From Neodontobutis hainanensis (lineage: Eukaryota; Chordata; Actinopteri; Gobiiformes; Odontobutidae), in contig JALDNG010000006.1 of assembly GCA_024349245.1 (NCBI GenBank), positions 2,108,001 to 2,172,000 on the forward strand: DNA of 64,000 nucleotides, written 5' to 3'. Shown one piece after another: positions 1 to 10,420 of the stretch (position 1 is the first letter of the stretch; every line of letters begins with the position of its first letter). The notes under the pieces are model-generated. The model ran no database searches. It was given only the letters and a program-made list of their open reading frames with translations, and was not told where the DNA came from. The position numbers and the translations under genes were made by a program.

Positions 1-2194
1 GTTGCTCGCATCCAAGGGCTGTCTCTTTTTTCATTTACTCAGCTTTGTGTCATTTGTTTCTAGCTGTTTGTCAGACGACTGGCAGAAAAAAAAATAAAAA
101 GATATCTTCCTTTATCTTTAATCCTGTCTTAAGGAATCAAGAAAGCACATCTGAGCCCAGATTCATCACTGGATTCAAAGAGCTGTACAGAAACAAAGGA
201 AAGCTGTCAAGAGCCACACCTCATCATCAGATAAATTACAGAATAAGGCCAGGTTGCTCATAAAAGGCAAGACATGCACAGGTTTATATTATCATCTTGC
301 ATTTGAAATCAGTGTCTACTTAGGCTTCTATAGATCATAAAGACCTACCATTAATTTATCCATTCATTTTCTGTTGCTGGTCATTGAAATGACCATAGTG
401 TTATAAGAGGGCTTTTGGTTAAACAAAATTACAAAATCTGGGAAGAATCAAGGGAATCATGAAATGCAATATTCTGAACCAGACTTGCCAGATAGTCTGT
501 CTCTGTGGCACAGTACCATCTGCGAGGACGTCTATAGAAAGTGTTCAAAAGGCAGGTACTTTAAATAGATACCTGGTCAGTGATTGGATTATCATCTATG
601 AGTGACCACAGTTTAATGCAGTCAGAGCTATACATGTTGTTTACATTAGTAACGGTAAAAGGGTCACTACATCCTCCAAGCTAAAACACGCCCATAACTG
701 TCAGTACTGCCACATTATCGAACAAACGACAGTTGGTCAGGACACAGATACTTTGGTTGGTGCCGTACAAGATGGATTTGCTTGAGTTTGTGATCTCATA
801 AATCCCTTGAAAATCCAGCTGAATCCAGTTTAACATGTTTTTTACCATAACACTAAAACAGTGTGGATCTGGATGGCTGTTGCGGGTGTGCTGTGAGTGT
901 TGGTATTTAGCCTTAAGCAAGGTTTCATAGAGCTGTGAAAAAACTGCATAGATGATTATAATTTTACAAATATAATACACAATTATCCACTACAGATTTA
1001 CACATGTAAGGTAGGGGTCATGGTTAAATATGCTAAACCTTACAAAGAAAACTGAAGTCTTCTGAGAGTTTAGGCCTCAACTGGATAAGAGTGTCATGTG
1101 CAGGGATGTGCACTGCTCATACACCTGAAGCAAAAACATGATGCTTTTTTCTCTGAAACACCCAGAAGGCCTGTCTGCTACATCTGTATCATGTGCTTGT
1201 GTGAGACTTCAGGGAAATTCAGTGGCAGCCTCTAAACATGAAGCCTACAAAGAACAGACCACAAAGTAGGCTACTGAAAAAAGGTGTACACAGATTAAAT
1301 AGGATGCACAATAATCCTTTTTGATAAGTCATCACTTTCTTATTGTTGTTCTATTTACTGTAGAGTACCCAGAATCAAAGTAATGGCAAAACAAATTTAT
1401 TGTTTCTAGGTAATGTTTCCAGAAATGTAGTAATGCAATGTATGAAATAAAATGTTTTTGAAGACATAATGCTTCGTTTACTCTATTTGCACACATCCAT
1501 TGTTTTAACAATTTAGGATTGGTTATCTGTAATAATACAAAACAATATGGTTTGAACCACACCTGCTTATGTTGGGAGAAAGGAATTTTGGGTTTGTGTA
1601 ATACAAATCTACAAAATACAATTCTTATGATTAAACACAACAAGATCTTACTTACACACAGATCAAAGTGAGAAGGGCAATACTTAAAACTAAAATTCTG
1701 GGTTGTGTTTTGGTTTTTACACATAAAAATGACATCATCTACCTGCATTTTTATTCTGTCTGGGGTTTGAGGTATTGACAATAAAGCCACACTGTAATCA
1801 GTGCACATGATTGTGTGCATGTGGGAAACGCATGCATATGTGCGAATTTGTGCCTGAGCATGTACAGTATAGATCTACCCTGCCCCCTTTTACCTACACA
1901 TACGTTCGTTCACACATTTCGCGGTGTGCAGAGGTATGTAGCTGGCTGCTGGCGGAGTGTCGGTGGGTCTGCGACTTCACAAGGATTCCAGTGAAAGGTT
2001 TTAATTAGCTGCTGACTGGGGTCTTGGCAGCCTGAGTGGAGATGCTTATTGTGCACCATAAATCTGCTGTGAAGAGGACAGGACCACACCCCGGGGCCTC
2101 GCAGACACTGGCCCGTCCAAGCCATCCACACCTAGCTCCACCGCAGGCCCCCAGTTTTGGGCCTGACAGGGACAAACGCAATATTTTGCAGCAT
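1..2194. other. Non-coding unique sequence, nothing recognised
   Basis: AT-rich single-copy-looking DNA with no recognisable repeat, exon or RNA gene. The longest open frame (minus strand, 1332-1820, 162 codons) has no visible domain, no signal peptide and no splice context, and a frame of this size is expected about once by chance in this much AT-rich sequence. The last 150 bases before the CA tract (about 2040-2170) are noticeably richer in C and G than the rest. Confidence 0.6.
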
Positions 2195-2284
2195 TTACAC
2201 ACAAAGACACACACACACAGATACACACAAACACACACACACATACACAAACACACCTACACACACACACACACACACACACAT

Positions 2285-2323
<39 letters not shown>

Positions 2324-2408
2324 CACACACACACACACACACAAACACACCTACACACACACACACACACACACGCACACACAAACACACACACATACAC
2401 AAACACAC

Positions 2409-2457
<49 letters not shown>

Positions 2458-2573
2458 CACAAACACACCTACACACACACACACACGCACACACACACAC
2501 ATGCACACACACTCACACACACACACACATGGACACAAACACGCACACACACACACACACACACATGGACACA

Positions 2574-2632
<59 letters not shown>
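2195..2632. repeat. Long compound (CA)n microsatellite with higher-order units
   Basis: About 440 bases of alternating purine and pyrimidine, mostly CA/TG, interrupted by regular variants. A CAAACACACCTAC variant recurs at about 2247, 2341, 2399 and 2459, so the last three lie about 60 bases apart. A block starting ACATGGACACAAACACGC occurs at 2527 and again at 2563, a 36-base period. Variant blocks have therefore been duplicated as units, giving minisatellite-like structure on top of the dinucleotide repeat. Such tracts are prone to Z-DNA formation and length polymorphism. Thr-His and Cys-Val open frames here are translation artefacts. Confidence 0.97.
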
Positions 2633-2634
<2 letters not shown>

Positions 2635-5394
2635 TTGCATTTACACTGGGGACATGAGGAAATACTTGTTGCAACTTGAAATAGCACTGCATCATTGCCT
2701 TTACGTACAATATTCCCCACTGTTGTGCAATCTAACGTGAATCTGAGCTGATAAACTAAACATTAAAAATTATGTTAGCTGAAACATTTGTTTTTTTTAT
2801 TAGTAGCCACTGGACACTTAAACTGTCCATTGCATCTGTTAAACAGATTTTTTTTTCATATAAGATCACTTCTGTTGCTAAGTCCCAGCAGTATGAACCA
2901 TGTGGAGTTCAGGCCAAAAATTTTACAAATCTAGACCCTGTTTGGCTCATTGGTTTTACCAAACTCTCAGTAAAACACATCTGGTGTGGAGATTTCTCTT
3001 TACAGGCACCTTGCCAATATGTAACACTAAAGCAGCATTAATGATTTCAATATGAGATATGATGTATTTATTTTAATGAATTTTATGTATAACAAGCACC
3101 AAATTGTGTCACCGAGATCATTGCCAGCACTACACAAGCAATTATTCAAAATCAAAACAATTTTGAATTTTTTTTTTCATTTAATTTGCTTTACAACCAA
3201 GGACACAAATGGTCAGCCATGTCATTTTGTCCTTTCTTTTTGGTCTTAGATGTATCTACTGTATTATTACTAAATTTAAAGAGGCTTTCTTTTTCCTTCT
3301 GATAAGATCTGGAAGGTTCACCTGACATACTGCAAACCATTAGCGTACTCATGAACTTTCACACCTTCTTAATTCTCAAATTAAACACCTGCCTCGTTGT
3401 GATTCCAAGGTGTATGTAGTTCTAAGTTTTACTTTCTCAGCGCTTTCTGTTATTTATATATTTTTTTAAAGTTGCACCAAAGTCAACCTACAAATTGGGA
3501 CTTTTGTGGTTTTTGTGGTCTTTTAAGAAGTTTTTTTGTCAATTGACATCTTTCTTATTGTAAATGGTTGATGGCGTCTGACATTTTGCATCTAAGCTTA
3601 GTTTGAAACTTGAAATTAACCCCTGCTTTGCTTCTCCAACCATCATTCACATTCTTTTCCATGTCTTGGTCTTTAGCTCGGTCCTTGAAAGTCTGCACTC
3701 AGGTCTCTGGAATGGCTTGAACTTGGTTAAAGTGATATATTGGTTTCCTTCCTGGCAGTATTTTAGCAGGACTTCTTTGTTGCTTTTCCCTTGGCTTTTA
3801 TGAGGTATAAGAATAAGGAAAAGTTGATTGTCACATTTTTATAACACTTCATCAATATCACAAGACATGTCCTGTGCTCTTTATTCTGGCTCAATTTCAC
3901 TGTACACAGCTTGTCAAGAACTTGTCGCATTTCTTTCAGTTCACTTGTCAGAGATGTCAGATTTCTTTCCACCACAACCTCAAACATTTATACCTGCTCT
4001 TTCTGTCTGCCCTGTGTGTATTGTATTACCACTGCACTGTTTTGGTGGGTTTCTTAGAAAGGAAAATATCACTGACATAAGCTGACACTACAATAATGCA
4101 CCAATAAGATGCTCGGAGACTGGGTTATTTATTTATTTTTCTCCATTTTCTGTAGTCATAATTGTTATTTGCAGATATATGCAACCTCTTTCTGAATGGT
4201 GACCTCTCATGTGTGAGCCGTGCAGATGCACTGTCCACTTTTATTAATCATTTCCTTCTGCTAATACTGTCTGTCTCTCCACAGTGTAAAATCATCTGTC
4301 TGTTAGAGTCCTACTAATTAAATAAAAGGTCACAGAGAGCAGGAGAGGCACCACAGAGGGACGAAATGAACATTGGTGCTATTAGACAGCACTGACACAG
4401 ATCAATGGTGGCTCGATCCGAAACCAATGTAAAGCTACAGTAACAGTACATTATGTGTGCCCAGTTGACAGCCCAACCAGTGAGTTTGTAAATGAAATAA
4501 GGTTTAAACCAGGATTTTCCAAAGAATGACATTTTTGTCAAAGAAATAACAGCACACAATTTATGTGACCTAATCAAATGGATACATTTCACTATAAAAT
4601 GTCTCAAATCTAAAAGACTTTTTGTGCCCAATCCCAATATGGCTCGATGCACAGTTTTTTGAATATTAATGCATATTATGAGTTGCAATTGTCCAGAAGT
4701 TACTTTTTGCCAACAGAACCAAAATGTAGCACAAAGATACTGTTTATTATTGTGTTAAAACATACCTTCTTATGCAATTAAACATATTTTGCCATACTGG
4801 CATTATATTGACACCTTTTGATTTCACTTGAGTGTCCAAATTTTGGAGGCCAATCTCTGGAAATATATTATATTTATTGGAGAACCATAGACCATTGAAT
4901 AGCTCTAAATCTGAAAACAAGGTGGTACGTTGAAGTGATCAGCTTCTGTAGCAAAGTTTATTCAAGAGAGTGCACAACAACAATAAGTGCCACATTTATC
5001 AGCTTTGATCCACTATGTGAAATAGTTTTAAATGCAAAAAACAAAATGCTATTGGCAAATTCTTCTCCAAAATGTCTTAAACAAAAGCATCTGCCATCTT
5101 CTACAGTTTCCCTTCATAACATTGACACCATCCTTCACTAAACGACTCCCCTGACTCAAACTCTGCACCTCCAGACTCCATAAAACCTGCCACAAACCAG
5201 CAATATTCTTGTATATGTTTTCCAATGGTGGTTTACATTCTATTTTGTTATCGCCTTAAATCAGTTCAACAGAGTGTCTTTAAGAAGAACAATATGCCTC
5301 TTAGAAAATAAAAAAAATAAAAGGCAAGAGGGAGCCATCTTGACAGAAGAATGACAGATTTGGTCTGTGTGTGAAAAGCCCCACCTAGGACGCC
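2633..5394. other. Non-coding AT-rich stretch, nothing recognised
   Basis: AT-rich sequence with many short T and A runs. No SINE, LINE or DNA-transposon motif, no tRNA boxes and no plausible exon were found on either strand. Open frames between 3.6 and 4.7 kb are leucine- and phenylalanine-rich or cysteine-rich translations typical of random AT-rich DNA. Confidence 0.5.
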
Positions 5395-5640
5395 TGGCAG
5401 GCAGTAATGCTGTGAGCGAAGGCAAACCTCATAAAAGGAGTGGCGTGCAAGGGAGATGGGCTCTGTCGCCTGCGGGGGACTAATGGCAGCCGAGAGGCAG
5501 CAAAGCCTGAAATAAGGAGATACTAAAATTTATGAAAAGAATCAGCCACCCAGCCTGATTACCACTCTCACACAGGAGGCGGAGGGACAAGGCTGAGGGT
5601 GTGTGACAGCCAAAGTGGCTTTAAAAGAGAGGTGACACAT
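5395..5640. promoter_or_regulatory. Candidate conserved non-coding element
   Basis: A sharply delimited island of balanced composition inside AT-rich flanks. It contains a TAATGG core near 5481, a GATTAC core near 5558, and GC-rich words that look neither repetitive nor coding. Teleost developmental enhancers often have this texture. The call is inference from composition and motifs; no alignment was made. Confidence 0.25.
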
Positions 5641-5832
5641 ATTCACAGCTATACATCAAAAGCATCACAGTTTCCATCCGACTACTTGAGTGGGACAAGA
5701 TGTTCTCTGCTGACACAACATCACCCAGTGCTCAACCTGCTGCGCTAAGAGTTGTATCTTTGTGCTGGAACAAAAGGTTATCAATGTTTTAAACTGCATT
5801 TAATTATCAATTTTATCTATATTATATTTGAT

Positions 5833-6362
5833 GTTTAGGTCAGGAGACTGAGATGGCCAGTCCAGAACATTTACTTTATGCTGCTATAGCCAATGACAGG
5901 TTGACCAGGCCTTGTGCTTTGGATCGTTGTCATGTCGGAACATCCAAGTACGTCCCATGCGCAGGCTGATGAGTGCAAAAGTAAAATTTTGGTCTCATCA
6001 ATCTAACTGACTTTTTGAGGCTTGTCTCTGTGCTGTTTGGCAAATTGTAAGCAAGTTGCTTTGTGGCTTTCTCAATCATTCAGCCCATTTTTCTTTGAGT
6101 GCCTCCTTATTGTGCATCTTGACACAGCCACGCCACCTTTTTTTAATTGAGTCCTGTATTTCAGCTGAAGTTATTTGTGTTTTTTTCTTTGCATCCCAAA
6201 CAACATTCCTGGCAGTTGTGGCTGAATTTTTTGTTGGTCTACCTGACCTTGGTTTGGTTTCAACAGAATCCCTCATTTTTAACGCCGCTTGGTATTCTCA
6301 ATTCCTTGGATATCTTTTTTTAATCCCTTTTCTGTTTAATACAGTTCAATAACTTTTTCCAA
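5833..6362 (-). pseudogene. Tc1/mariner-family transposase relic, internally deleted
   Basis: Reading the minus strand, translation in shifting frames gives recognisable Tc1-family blocks. A helix-turn-helix/GRPR-like stretch containing KPRSGRPTKNS lies at about 6230-6265. A FAKQH..DKPQ block follows, then the first catalytic motif DETK (Asp codon at 5997-5999), the second catalytic motif DNDPKH (near 5914-5931), and WPSQSPDLN at 5833-5859. In intact Tc1-like enzymes of the DD34E type the first two aspartates are about 90 residues apart. Here only about 22 codons separate them, so much of the catalytic core is deleted. Homology ends just before the third catalytic residue (the Glu of the usual NPIE), which is absent. 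Stops and frameshifts are present. This is a dead, ancient DNA transposon; no terminal inverted repeats were found. Confidence 0.85.
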
Positions 6363-6516
6363 TAGATCATTTTTATTTCCAATTATTTTGCTTTTCCATG
6401 ACTTAGAATACAGAAATGTCATTGCAGCACTGGATGACAGATGCAAGGGTCTGTCAATGACCTTTTATACACACACACTGATTACAAGCAAACAGATCAC
6501 AGGTGAGGATGGTTGC

Positions 6517-6637
6517 CTTTACATTTACATTTACATTTATTCATTTGGCAGACGCTTTTATCCAAAGCGACTTACATTGTCCTACAGTAATTACCAGTGT
6601 TAAAGTCACTGGAGGCAGATGGGTTAAGTGTCTTGCC
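6517..6637 (-). mobile_element. Truncated tRNA-derived SINE (tail and central part only)
   Basis: Reverse orientation. The tail motif (TTTACATTTATTCATTT then GGCAGACGCTTTTATCC and AAAGCGACTTACA) is followed by the central-domain remnant GGGTTAAGTGTCTTGCC, where similarity ends at about 6637. The tRNA-like head seen in the copies at 26.2 kb and 59.2 kb is missing, so this is a 5'-truncated copy. It lies about 150 bases beyond the Tc1 relic. Confidence 0.88.
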
Positions 6638-7259
6638 ATTCCACCCTGTTTGTGTCAACTTCTGTGTCAAAATTATCAAGGTATGATGGTACTTTTTATT
6701 AAGGTCATTTAGTTTTTGTTATTATGATTTTAAAAAGTAAACACAATTGTTTGACAATAAATGGTTTCACTCAACCACTAAGTATAAAGAAAAGTTTTTG
6801 TGTTAACATTTGTATTCTCTGAAAAGAAAATCACTAATTCCGCCAAAGTATTAGCAAAACTGTAAGTGTAATTAGTGTATTCACGTTAATTACTGTCTTA
6901 TTATGTCAAAACTACACTCTCTTCTTTGTCAATCTTGCAAAAATAGACCTTTAAAGCTTAATCAGTTGCTACAGGTACAGATAATGGACAAACTGAGCAC
7001 TGCTAGAATAGAAGCACACTCTTATTTATTTTTTTGAGTACACACTCCTGCTGTTTCTGGAAATTGTAAAGAGCATGGAAAGGGATTACTGCACAAAGAA
7101 AACCCAACCACATTTGAAGCAAATGCTGATAATCAAGATAGAGAAGTGCTAATGAAACAGGTTGGAAATACGGGTATGGGTATGTTGATTCCAGATAAAA
7201 GATTTATTTCAGTTTGAATAATACTAAAAGAACATGGGCAGACCTGCTCATTTGAAATG
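6638..7259. other. Non-coding stretch, nothing recognised
   Basis: AT-rich sequence between the truncated SINE and the next candidate element. No motif, repeat or exon was identified. Confidence 0.5.
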
Positions 7260-7480
7260 CCACTACATGCTGTTTTCCTCATCAGTCCATTAGCCCTGAA
7301 CTACACGACTCCATTTATCAAGTGGCCAGGGCTCCCGGCTCACCTCATTCTGCTTCCATCTGATTCTGGCACAGGATTTCCTGTTTGGCAAGAGACCCTC
7401 TATAAATAAAGACAGGCCTGCACAAAAGAATGTGTTAATCACTAATTAGAAAGAGAGGGAGCAAGTGAATATTTGCTGGA
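7260..7480. promoter_or_regulatory. Candidate conserved non-coding element
   Basis: Balanced-composition island containing CATTAGCC, CCATTTATCA, a TATA-like CTATAAATAAAG near 7401, and a CACTAATTAGAA homeodomain-type core near 7440. There is no coding frame or repeat signature. Inference from texture only. Confidence 0.25.
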
Positions 7481-8479
7481 AAGCCACAGTGCAACAATGA
7501 GTGTTTATGTGTGTGTACATGGGACGTGCACAATCAGTGCATGTGCTATTTTGAGACACACACTTATGGTGCCATCAGGACTGAACACTTTAAGTCAGAC
7601 GGAGAAATCAGGGAGACAATGAACACTAATTTGAAGGTGCAATGAATAAGATGGATGACCCTAATCTGTGTGTGGGTGTTATCAGGACGGTTGACTCACT
7701 GATGACTTCAACAGATGCTCTTATGGTAACTTACTCACCCACTAGACATTGTTGGATCTTTCTTGGACTCTTTAACAATACAACACATTTTCCCTAGATG
7801 CTTTTACTATATGCATGCACATTTGCGAAGAATAGGTGTGGTAGGTATAAGTTAAGAGTGAGAGGCTCTAATCATAGACAGTACAAAACAATAAAGCCAG
7901 GGATTGTAACGTAATCTTTTTCAAGTAAAATTGACTTGTTGAAGGAAGTCTGTTTGGTTTTAGGGGAAATTTAGAGGAAAGTTCAGGGAAAAGCTTTTTC
8001 TGTCACCAACACCGCAATTATATGGAATTTGCATCACAAAACAAAGTTTATAGAGGAAATCTTCCATAATGTAATAGTGAGTTTTCAAATAAAGACTATA
8101 TATTTTTTACTTAAAAATACAGTCCTAAATTCCAAATTTTTTGATTTTGTGTCAGCTCTGCTCTTAGGACTACAATTAAAATACCCATTGACTTTTTTGT
8201 TTTATGTTTAATAATCTTATTAGAAAAAGTGGGTGATAAATGACAGACATACATCAGAAATATATATACTTTTTTTTCACCTGTGGATGTTAGTTGCTGA
8301 CCCACAGAGACTTAGAGCCTGAAGTTGGGGGTAGAGTTTTGTAATTGTTGAAGGTGTTAAGCATTTGAAGAGGATCATTTATTTATTAGGCATTTTTGCA
8401 AATAAAGAAACTGCTTGGGTTGCATTTATTAATGTGAAGATTTATTTGGTAATTAGAGCATGACTGCCAACACAACTTT

Positions 8480-8790
8480 ACCTTTTTCTGCCAAAAAATC
8501 CCACACAGCCACCGTCTATTCACCTCCCAACGACTTTCCACACAACCAGTTTAAAAAAGAAAAATAAACTCCTGAAAACAGTAAATAAGCCTCGCCACCC
8601 AGTTAACGTTGAGGATATTAGTGTCACAGGAAAAGTGGGTCCTCGCTCACTTCCTGAGCTGCCATTATAACTGTGCCATGGAAATATTGCCAAAGCCTCC
8701 CCTTCATCTAGAAAGAATGTTTTCATAATATGAAATAATAATGCCCTGTTTGCAGCTGCTGTCGCCGGCTCTATAATGGGGATACTGGAG
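8480..8790. promoter_or_regulatory. Candidate conserved non-coding element
   Basis: Non-repetitive, balanced sequence with CAGTTAACG, GCCATTATAACTG, AATAATAATGCCC and CTATAATGGGG words. It is flanked by AT-rich DNA on the left and a G-run on the right. The short open frame on the minus strand has no domain. Regulatory role is inferred. Confidence 0.27.
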
Positions 8791-8874
8791 TGAGGGAAAA
8801 GTGGGCGAATGAAAGTTTAAGGAGATGGCAGTGGAAATTTAGCTGTGTCTATTAAAACTCACATTCAAAAGGTA

Positions 8875-9060
8875 AGGGGGGTGGGGGGGTACAGAGAAAA
8901 AACAGTTTGAAATAATAGCCTTGTGTGGTTCTTTGCACGCTCCTGGTTGGTTGACTGAGTGCCATTTTTTTAGTGAGGCCTTGTCATTAAAGATGGCAGT
9001 CGATAAGACCCTCGGAGTAACTTCTGCAGCCTGTCTCTGCGGATTCAACCCTCGAACTCA
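8875..9060. promoter_or_regulatory. G-run followed by candidate conserved non-coding element
   Basis: A G6-T-G7 run at 8876-8889 precedes a balanced island containing GTCATTAAAGATGGCAG near 8983. Overlapping open frames on both strands are short and show no recognisable protein, which fits conserved non-coding sequence better than an exon. Low certainty. Confidence 0.25.
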
Positions 9061-9420
9061 TCCCTTCCTCAGCTCCCCCCCGCCCCACCCTCTCACTGAT
9101 GTTAAAAGAAATCTTTATTGTCAGTCACATATCCCATTCACTTTGTTCACCTGCGCTGACAAGTCTGAGCTGTGTGTGAGAGAAAGGTGTATGGCGGAGG
9201 GTGCAGGGGGCTCTATGTTGCTGTGTGTACTGTATATCTATGTGCCCACTGTATGGTAACCCCCTCCTCCTTCGTACCCCTTCCCAATGTCGGCATACTG
9301 GTTTCTAAATGCTCCCTCATTAGCTGAAATCTGTTTGAAAGCTCCAAGTGAGAGGCTGGTAACGAAGTGGCGCCAGCTCCATCCCTCTATCTCCCGTCGT
9401 CTGACAGGTGGGGAGGACGA

Positions 9421-9443
9421 GGGTGGGTTCGGGGTTGGGAGGG
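9421..9443 (+). other. Canonical G-quadruplex motif
   Basis: Five runs of three or more G separated by loops of one to three bases (GGG-T-GGG-TTC-GGGG-TT-GGG-A-GGG). They sit in a purine-rich stretch that continues to about 9530. The motif is directly visible; folding in the cell is not shown. Confidence 0.75.
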
Positions 9444-9654
9444 CTGTTTGATTTGAGAATGAGGGGGTGACTTGAGGAAGGGGAGAAGGAGGTGGAAGCC
9501 ATGGAGGAGAGGATGTGGGAGGTGGACCTGGGTGATGTGTAGAGAAGGGAGGGTGTCACTAGCTTTACTGAGTCTCTCCACCCCGGAAAGCCTTCATGTG
9601 TCGCGCTGCTCCTGTGCGACTGCAGCACCTCGATGGGAGAAGGATGACAAGTCC

Positions 9655-9810
9655 CGGTAAATAATTCATCCTGCTCAGCCGCAAAGTTTGCCCCATGCTT
9701 CATTATACCTGATTGGCTCTTTAATGGGGTGAATCATTTGAAGGTGCCGGACCAGTTTCCAAGAAATGGCCTTCTGGAGAAGACGCAGTTTCTGATCTTT
9801 CCTGGTGTAA
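9655..9810. promoter_or_regulatory. Candidate conserved non-coding element
   Basis: Contains GGTAAATAATTCATCC, TTCATTATACC, a CCAAT-type GATTGGCT, CTTTAATGGGG and GAATCATTTGAAGG within about 100 bases. Several homeodomain-like cores are packed in a non-repetitive, balanced background. No coding frame continues through it. Confidence 0.3.
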
Positions 9811-9859
9811 TGGGAAGAACAAGACTAAAGTCCAGACACTTTTACTTTGAAATGTGAAG

Positions 9860-10015
9860 TAGTGGTATGGCGACCGCCTGAGATTTTAATGATGGGGCTG
9901 CTTTAGTAGAGCATCTCCCCAAATGTGCTGCTGACAGTTTAAGTGAGATATAGTGCATAGAGAGTGCATGGATACTTGTCAATTCATTAGCAGCACCCGC
10001 TATGTAAATGAACTC
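9860..10015. promoter_or_regulatory. Candidate conserved non-coding element
   Basis: Non-repetitive island with ATTTTAATGATGG near 9883 and CAATTCATTAGCAGC near 9980, separated from the preceding candidate by AT-rich DNA. Inference only. Confidence 0.25.
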
Positions 10016-10159
10016 TTTCAGTTGTGTTGCACCACTGTCAACAGTTTAAGAAAATTCCTTTTCTGAATACATTTGCTTTGAAGACATCTTCATGGCTTCA
10101 TATTAAGCTACTTTGCTCTTAAAATGTAGTGAGAATGCTTTTGAAAGGCAAGTGTCAAC

Positions 10160-10420
10160 AAAATAGCAGTGAAATAATTACTGTAAGCGCTCGGAATGGG
10201 AACCCATTGAGGAGCTGTGATTGGCAGGCCGTCAAGTTTCAAAACTTCACAGTAATTGCTTCACTCCAGGTGAGGCATTTGGAGTCTGCTGCTTGTTTAT
10301 GGAGGGGAGAGTATCAAAATCCTTTGGGTGACAAGCTAAAAATGCTTTTCACAATCTGACTGCTGTCTTGTGACCCCAGACGCCAGAGCTGATAAGAGCT
10401 GGTCACGTGTACCTGAAGAG
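10160..10420. promoter_or_regulatory. Candidate regulatory island with a 17-bp dyad
   Basis: Arms at 10168-10184 and 10249-10265 are inverted copies matching at 15 of 17 positions, each with an AATTAC(T)GT homeodomain-type core. They flank a 64-base spacer containing a CCAAT-type GATTGGC. The segment downstream (to about 10420) is balanced in composition with CACGTG-like GTCACGTGTAC near 10402. Confidence 0.35.

Noticed and set aside
1332..1820. 162-codon minus-strand frame
   Set aside because: No domain, no splice or promoter context, and a length expected about once by chance in 64 kb of AT-rich DNA read in six frames.
2036..2740. Long Thr-His and Cys-Val open frames on both strands
   Set aside because: They are translations of the (CA)n/(TG)n microsatellite in all frames; no protein family is involved.
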